From Bacillota bacterium (lineage in GTDB: Bacteria > Bacillota > Clostridia > Lachnospirales > Anaerotignaceae), in the NCBI GenBank assembly GCA_021768705.1, contig JAETUG010000006.1:35956-99955 (forward strand): DNA of 64,000 bases, given 5' to 3'. The translations under genes were made by a program, and so were the position numbers. Positions 60,423 to 64,000 of this stretch are shown here, one piece after another (position 1 is the first letter of the stretch; each line of letters opens with the position of its first letter). The notes beneath the pieces were generated by a model, which was not told the origin of the DNA, made no database searches, and was given only the letters and a program-made list of their open reading frames with translations.

Positions 60423-60617
60423 ATGATCGACTACAGTCCTCTCTGGAAGACACTGAAAGAACGTAATATTAGCCAGTATCATCTGCTAAAATCCGGTCTT
60501 GACAATAAAACCCTAGACTCTTTAAAGAAAAATAAAAATATTACACTCCTTACTGTAGAAAAACTCTGCAAAATCATCGGTTGCACACCAAATGATATTG
60601 TGGAATTCAAAGAATAA
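60423..60617 (+). CDS. Small Cro/C1-type helix-turn-helix regulator
   Basis: A 64-residue XRE-family protein, nearly all HTH_26/YozG-like: YSPLWKTLKERNISQYHLLK, SGLDNKTLDSLKKNKNITLL, TVEKLCKIIGCTPNDIVEF. Such small regulators are typical of accessory DNA and control their own region. The ATG at 60423 has AGGTGG eight bases upstream. It is a single gene ending inside a strong terminator. The palindrome at 60341-60366 may be its operator. Confidence 0.85.
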   Translation: MIDYSPLWKTLKERNISQYHLLKSGLDNKTLDSLKKNKNITLLTVEKLCKIIGCTPNDIVEFKE

Positions 60618-60656
60618 GGACTACCAGATAGATTTTCTATCCAGTAGTCCTTTTTT
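60616..60656 (+). terminator. Terminator after the HTH gene
   Basis: AAGGACTAC (60616-60624) pairs perfectly with GTAGTCCTT (60644-60652), with inner GATAGA/TCTATC, followed by TTTT. Confidence 0.9.
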
Positions 60657-60689
60657 CATACCATTTATCATAAAATCCCATAAACTCCA

Positions 60690-61373
60690 CTATTCCCCTG
60701 CCTTTTGAATACAGCTTACAGCGTTCAGGCTGCGAGGATAGCCGATGTAGGGCAGGCATTGGGATACCACCCGAACAAGGAAGTCCTTGTCGTTGCCAAG
60801 GTTCATGTTGCCTTTGGCGTGGGCGATAAGCTGCGGTTCGCAGCCCCCTTGTGCCATCAGGAAACAGAAGGTGATCATTTCCCGTTGTTTCAGGTCCAGT
60901 CCGTTGCGAGTGTAAAAATCACCAAAGCAGTTGGCAGCCAGCCAGCGGTTGATATGCCCTTCCTTCCACGCCTCTTTCATATGCTCTCCGAAGATTGCTG
61001 CCTGGGCCTCTGCCCCCTTTTCCAGGCGGTCTGCCATCGTCGTGGTGGCCTGATTGGGAAGGGGCAGCGCAATCCCTCTTTGCGCAAAAATTTCATTGGC
61101 TGCATTTAAAAAAGGCAGCATCCGTCCATATCCAAGATAATCTGTCGCTTGATAGATAGTCTCCTTAACCATGATCGGCGTTACGCTGTTTTCCAGTGCA
61201 ACGGGCAGCATTTCCTGAAAAGCATCCACCCCACCGCAGCCGATCAAGGCGGAAAGAATCGCCAGATAGCGCGTAGGCGCATCGAGCTGCTGGTTTTCTT
61301 CATTTACAACCTCGTCAAAGGCGAAGCGATGGAAACGCTCCGCAAATTCTGGATCAGTCTTTCTCAGTTCCAT
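60690..61373 (-). CDS. Carboxymuconolactone decarboxylase family protein (two CMD domains)
   Basis: A 227-residue protein with two tandem CMD/AhpD-like domains. The first spans about 40-110 (RYLAILSALIGCGGVDAFQE, IYQATDYLGYGRMLPFLNAA) and the second about 135-215 (REMITFCFLMAQGGCEPQLI, SQCLPYIGYPRSLNAV). No CxxC peroxidase motif is present, so AhpD-type activity is unlikely. It is last in an operon with cupin and flavodoxin genes, a recurrent Firmicute arrangement. The ATG at 61373 has GGAGGG six bases upstream. Confidence 0.85.
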   Translation of the reverse strand: MELRKTDPEFAERFHRFAFDEVVNEENQQLDAPTRYLAILSALIGCGGVDAFQEMLPVALENSVTPIMVKETIYQATDYLGYGRMLPFLNAANEIFAQRGIALPLPNQATTTMADRLEKGAEAQAAIFGEHMKEAWKEGHINRWLAANCFGDFYTRNGLDLKQREMITFCFLMAQGGCEPQLIAHAKGNMNLGNDKDFLVRVVSQCLPYIGYPRSLNAVSCIQKAGE

Positions 61374-61386
61374 GCTCATCCCTCCA

Positions 61387-61857
61387 TTAAAACGCATTTG
61401 CCCAATCCGCAAGTGCTTTATCAGATATGCCGTTTACCATCTTCCCCTCTTTCCAGTCTGCCTTTGGACAGAGTTTTTTCAGCACATCAACTGTCTTTCC
61501 CATGCCGCTGCCACCAGAGGTAGCAAAGGGTACCATCGTCTTTCCGGCAAAATCATAGCTTTCCACAAAGGTGTTGATGATATGAGGGGCAACGTACCAC
61601 CAGATAGGAAAACCAAGGAATACTGTGTCGTAGTCCGCCATATTGGAGAGCTTCTCGGCAATCTCCGGACGGGAGGTGGGGTCATTCATTTCCACGCTGC
61701 TGCGACTCTTTTTGTCCATCCAGTTCAAATCTGCACGGGTATAGGGAACAACAGGTTTGATTTCGAACAGATCTGCTCCCATCGCCTTTGCCAAACGTTC
61801 GGCGGCCTTTTTGGTTGTGCCGCTTGCAGAAAAATAAGCTACCAGTTTCTTGTTCAT
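61387..61857 (-). CDS. Flavodoxin family protein
   Basis: A 156-residue FMN-binding protein of the flavodoxin_4 kind. The phosphate loop is [17 protein letters not shown]; the isoalloxazine loops are [18 protein letters not shown] and [16 protein letters not shown]. It likely transfers electrons or reduces a small molecule in the cytoplasm. The ATG at 61857 has GGAGGA upstream; a longer frame overlaps the cupin gene. It lies between the cupin and CMD genes. Confidence 0.88.
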   Translation of the reverse strand: MNKKLVAYFSASGTTKKAAERLAKAMGADLFEIKPVVPYTRADLNWMDKKSRSSVEMNDPTSRPEIAEKLSNMADYDTVFLGFPIWWYVAPHIINTFVESYDFAGKTMVPFATSGGSGMGKTVDVLKKLCPKADWKEGKMVNGISDKALADWANAF

Positions 61858-61858
61858 C

Positions 61859-62302
61859 TCAATCTTCCTCCAATTCGTTATATTCTTTATCACTGACCGG
61901 TTCACACCACTCATTGGAGGTTTCCTCACCGGGGATTTCCAAAGCAATATGGGAGAACCAGCTATCCTTCTTCGCTCCATGCCAATGCTTGACTTCGGGC
62001 GGAATGGTGATGACCATACCGGCAGTCAAAGACACCGGGGCTTTCCCCTCTTCCTGATACCACCCCTCACCGGCAGTGCAGATCAACATCTGCCCGCCAC
62101 CGGTTTTCGCATGGTGAATGTGCCAGTTGTTCCGGCACCCTGGCTCAAAGGTGACATTTGCCAGAAAAAGTCCATCCTCCGGCTTTGTCAGCGGATTCAG
62201 GAACGACTGCCCGATAAAATATTGGGCAAAAGCTGTATTTTCCGTCCCCAGTCCAAACACATTCTGTTGTGTGAATTCTTTTTCATCCATTGTTTTCATC
62301 AT
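61859..62302 (-). CDS. Cupin domain protein
   Basis: A 147-residue single-domain cupin. Cupin motif 1 is [20 protein letters not shown] (His pair and Gln/Glu metal ligands) and motif 2 is [20 protein letters not shown]. Such proteins are isomerases, oxygenases or small-molecule binders; the function is open. The ATG at 62302 has AAGGAGG six bases upstream. It is the first gene of the cupin-flavodoxin-CMD operon; the LysR gene lies just upstream. Confidence 0.87.
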   Translation of the reverse strand: MMKTMDEKEFTQQNVFGLGTENTAFAQYFIGQSFLNPLTKPEDGLFLANVTFEPGCRNNWHIHHAKTGGGQMLICTAGEGWYQEEGKAPVSLTAGMVITIPPEVKHWHGAKKDSWFSHIALEIPGEETSNEWCEPVSDKEYNELEED

Positions 62303-62376
62303 TGAGAGCCTCCTTTTATACAATTTGTTTATCATCCTTTGGTGATTTTGATGTTGTGACGTAATCGCCTTTTCTC

Positions 62377-62412
62377 AAAAAAATATAGGCGTCCTTTTGG
62401 AACACCTATATT
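62377..62412 (-). terminator. Terminator after the LysR gene
   Basis: AATATAGGCGTCC (62382-62394) pairs with GGAACACCTATATT (62399-62412) with one bulge, and on the minus strand runs into seven T residues. Confidence 0.8.
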
Positions 62413-62465
62413 GTACCGCTGACTTTTAGAAATGTCTAATTCCCACATCCTATTTTAATAAATGC

Positions 62466-63338
62466 CTAAAAGGCATTTCTGATATGCTGAATAAAAAGTG
62501 ACTGCGCTGCTGAAAGTGTCTGATTCTTTTTCCAGACCAACACAGAGCCCGTCTCCATCCGAGGTGCAAGAGGAACAAATCGAAGATTCTCAAAAACCGT
62601 CCCGAGATCAAAACACAAAGCAGCACCCAAACCTCGTTCTACCATATATGCTGCATTTACGATCAAATTATATGTTGCTGCAATTTCCAGTTGTTCATAG
62701 GCATCGCCAAACCAATTTGCCAATTCATTTCTCACCAGTTCCCTGCGCACCATGAGCAGCGGAACCTCTCGTAAATCCTCCAAAGTAACAAACGCTTTTT
62801 CAGCCAGAGGAGAATCCATTCGCACTAAAACCCCCCATTGTTCTTTCAATGGCAAACGGATAAACTCATATTTGGATATATCTACCGGTTCGACCAACAA
62901 TCCCATATCCAACAATCCTTTTTCGATGCGTTCTTTGATATCGTCTGCAATGGCACTGTAAATGCTGAACTGAACCAAGGGATACTTTTGACGAAAAGAA
63001 ACCATGTTTTCCGAGAGAATAGACATACTCTTTGTTTCTCCGCATCCGATGGCAATTTCTCCGGTGGGCATTTCCTTCTTGTGCTGCAGTTCCATTTTCG
63101 TTTTTTCAGACAAGGCAACAAGCTCCAGTGCGCGTCTCCGCAACAGCATACCATCCTCGGTCAGGCTAACACTGTGTTTTCCACGATGAAAAAGCTTTAC
63201 ACCCAACTCTTCTTCCAATTGCATGAGCTGTCGGGAAAGGGTAGGCTGTGTCACATGTAAGAGCTGTGCAGCTTTTGTTATATTTTCTTCTCTGGCAACC
63301 ATTAAAAAATAATTCAGTACTCTAAGTTCCACATCCAT
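62466..63338 (-). CDS. LysR family transcriptional regulator
   Basis: A 290-residue LysR regulator. The winged HTH is at the N-terminus (LRVLNYFLMVAREENITKAA, HVTQPTLSRQLMQLEEELGV) and the effector-binding domain runs from about residue 90. It probably controls the cupin-flavodoxin-CMD operon lying downstream in the same direction. LysR proteins usually face away from their targets, so a separate upstream target is possible. The start is uncertain by one to three codons (ATG 63338 used). It has its own promoter and terminator. Confidence 0.88.
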   Translation of the reverse strand: MDVELRVLNYFLMVAREENITKAAQLLHVTQPTLSRQLMQLEEELGVKLFHRGKHSVSLTEDGMLLRRRALELVALSEKTKMELQHKKEMPTGEIAIGCGETKSMSILSENMVSFRQKYPLVQFSIYSAIADDIKERIEKGLLDMGLLVEPVDISKYEFIRLPLKEQWGVLVRMDSPLAEKAFVTLEDLREVPLLMVRRELVRNELANWFGDAYEQLEIAATYNLIVNAAYMVERGLGAALCFDLGTVFENLRFVPLAPRMETGSVLVWKKNQTLSAAQSLFIQHIRNAF

Positions 63339-63367
63339 CACCTCGTATGATTGCTTGTTTTCTTTTC

Positions 63368-63395
63368 ATTATATCGATATTTTTCAAATTCGCAA
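63368..63395 (-). promoter_or_regulatory. Promoter of the LysR gene
   Basis: Minus strand TTGCGA (63390-63395), 16-base spacer, TATAAT (63368-63373), about 30 bases before the start. Confidence 0.65.
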
Positions 63396-63649
63396 CATAA
63401 TTGGTATTAAGATATACATACAAGGCATTTCAAAAACAATGTATAATCCCTTTTGCCCCCTTCTGATTGACGGTAGCTATACTCTATACCTTCTTTTTAA
63501 AATCTCATACTGATTTAAGAAAAACATATGCAAAATCTCTCATTATTTTGCCAAAATTCAAAAAATCTGCTAAAATGTAAAAAGTCAAGGAAACACGATA
63601 AAATCAAGCAAAAAAAACATAAGTTATTATAGAAAGGTGTTTGATATTC
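63396..63649. other. AT-rich intergenic stretch without a recognised gene
   Basis: No open frame with a family match or ribosome site was found on either strand. The DNA is AT-rich, unlike the genes to the left, and leads into gene fragments. Confidence 0.5.
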
Positions 63650-63748
63650 ATGATAAATGTACTGTTCATCTGCCACGGCAACATTTGCCGTTTTTATGTA
63701 AAACCCTTTATTTTCAAGGGTTTTGCCAATTGTATAATTGATGCATAA
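63650..63748 (+). pseudogene. Low-molecular-weight phosphotyrosine phosphatase, N-terminal fragment
   Basis: The frame opens MINVLFICHGNICR, the P-loop (CX5R) of low-molecular-weight phosphotyrosine phosphatases. Where SPMAE should follow, it reads FYVKPFIFKGFANCIIDA and stops after 32 codons. An AAAGGTG site lies about ten bases upstream. The gene is cut off immediately after the active-site Arg. The break coincides with an inverted repeat, AAAACCCTT (63700-63708) / AAGGGTTTT (63716-63724). Confidence 0.65.
63700..63724. repeat. Inverted repeat at the phosphatase break
   Basis: AAAACCCTT-TATTTTC-AAGGGTTTT, perfect 9-base arms. It could be a terminator or a recombination/attachment site left at the junction. 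Confidence 0.45.
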
Positions 63749-63857
63749 CATTACTTTAACATCATAAGAGAGCCCTCTTCCATTGCACAGATATTTTTCA
63801 ATCCATCACTTCATTATATCCTACTATTTGATTGTGATTATGTTTGCCGCACTATAA
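63749..63857. other. Short intergenic stretch, nothing recognised
   Basis: About 110 bases between the phosphatase fragment and the restriction-subunit-like reading frame. No repeat, promoter or gene could be supported. Confidence 0.4.
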
Positions 63858-64000
63858 GCCTCTTTCAAATGTACACAATCTATTAGCATTTGCGAATTCC
63901 TCTCCTCGCATTCTAAAAACCGCGAACCTTGTCATAATTTGCATTATGAGAAGTTCGCCGATGGCAGCGTGAAATGCATCGAGGATGAGATTCCGTTTGA
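63858..64000 (+). pseudogene. Type I restriction specificity subunit (HsdS)-like fragment, runs off window
   Basis: An open frame from a stop at 63855-63857 to the window end reads ...KNREPCHNLHYEKFADGSV and then KCIEDEIPF. The stretch YEKFADGSVKCIEDEIPF is, from memory, the lead-in to a target-recognition domain of HsdS proteins, where IPEGWEW usually follows. There is no ATG or GTG with a ribosome site in the open part, so the gene probably lost its 5' end. Whether it continues intact to the right is unknown. Confidence 0.45.

Noticed and set aside
63515..63751. A 78-codon minus-strand frame near the right end
   Set aside because: Rich in Phe/Cys/Leu with no ribosome site or family match; it overlaps the plus-strand phosphatase fragment, which has a clear motif.

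Overview
This window is bacterial chromosome from a low-to-medium GC Firmicute, most likely a gut-type clostridium of the Lachnospiraceae/Anaerotignum sort. The signs are strong AGGAGG ribosome binding sites, sigma-A promoters, intrinsic terminators, the clostridial IspH-S1 fusion protein, CggR and HrcA (CIRCE) control sites, and hybrid cluster protein. The genus cannot be fixed from sequence reading alone. About 60 genes are recognised. Most lie on the minus strand up to about 49 kb and on mixed strands after that. No rRNA, tRNA, CRISPR array or intact insertion sequence was seen.

Layout. 1-5.9 kb: lower-glycolysis operon on the minus strand, cggR-pgk-(polysaccharide deacetylase)-tpiA-gpmI-eno. 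It has CggR-type operators in front of cggR and again in front of pgk, but no gap gene. 6-7.5 kb: small acidic membrane protein, Nudix hydrolase, PrsW-type membrane protease. 7.7-11.9 kb: ABC exporter operon of ATPase, large surface CARDB-like protein and FtsX/MacB permease. 12-18.5 kb: hflX-dapF, DUF378, an M16 peptidase, pnp and rpsO. 18.8-26.8 kb: the translation/transcription operon rimP-nusA-rnpM-ylxQ-infB-rbfA-nrnA-truB-ribF. 27-32 kb: an orphan PLP decarboxylase (plus strand), DUF554, a polar amino acid ABC importer, deoC. 32.4-37.5 kb: phosphatase-BaiN-cmk-plsC-ispH/rpsA. 37.7-38.3 kb: a DUF4275-like gene. 38.3-42.4 kb: degenerate site-2 protease-scpA-scpB-D,D-carboxypeptidase-rluB-47 aa protein. 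42.5-47.2 kb: proB, zinc-ribbon protein, DUF2085, 5-formyl-THF cyclo-ligase, proA, DUF2971. 47.4-49.1 kb: glnS.

From 49.3 kb the window becomes more individual: a PadR repressor with a SEDS-like (FtsW/RodA) membrane protein, DUF5721, htpG under a perfect CIRCE, an exoIII-glyoxalase-transglutaminase-lipoprotein operon, an ArsC-like/nitrilase pair, hcp, and a LysR regulator beside cupin, flavodoxin and carboxymuconolactone decarboxylase genes. The right end (60-64 kb) carries gene debris: a frameshifted DUF1273/SLOG gene, a phosphotyrosine phosphatase cut off at its active-site loop, and a piece resembling a type I restriction specificity gene. This suggests the edge of a variable region.

The most interesting signals are regulatory: two CggR-type sites bracketing cggR, a roughly 18-bp stem in the pnp leader, a structured htpG leader under HrcA control, a terminator that overlaps a promoter and the next ribosome binding site, and a 15-bp perfect hairpin whose arm supplies the ribosome binding site of a 19-codon mini-ORF. 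Two proteins have lost expected catalytic residues: the scp-linked site-2 protease homologue and the SEDS protein.
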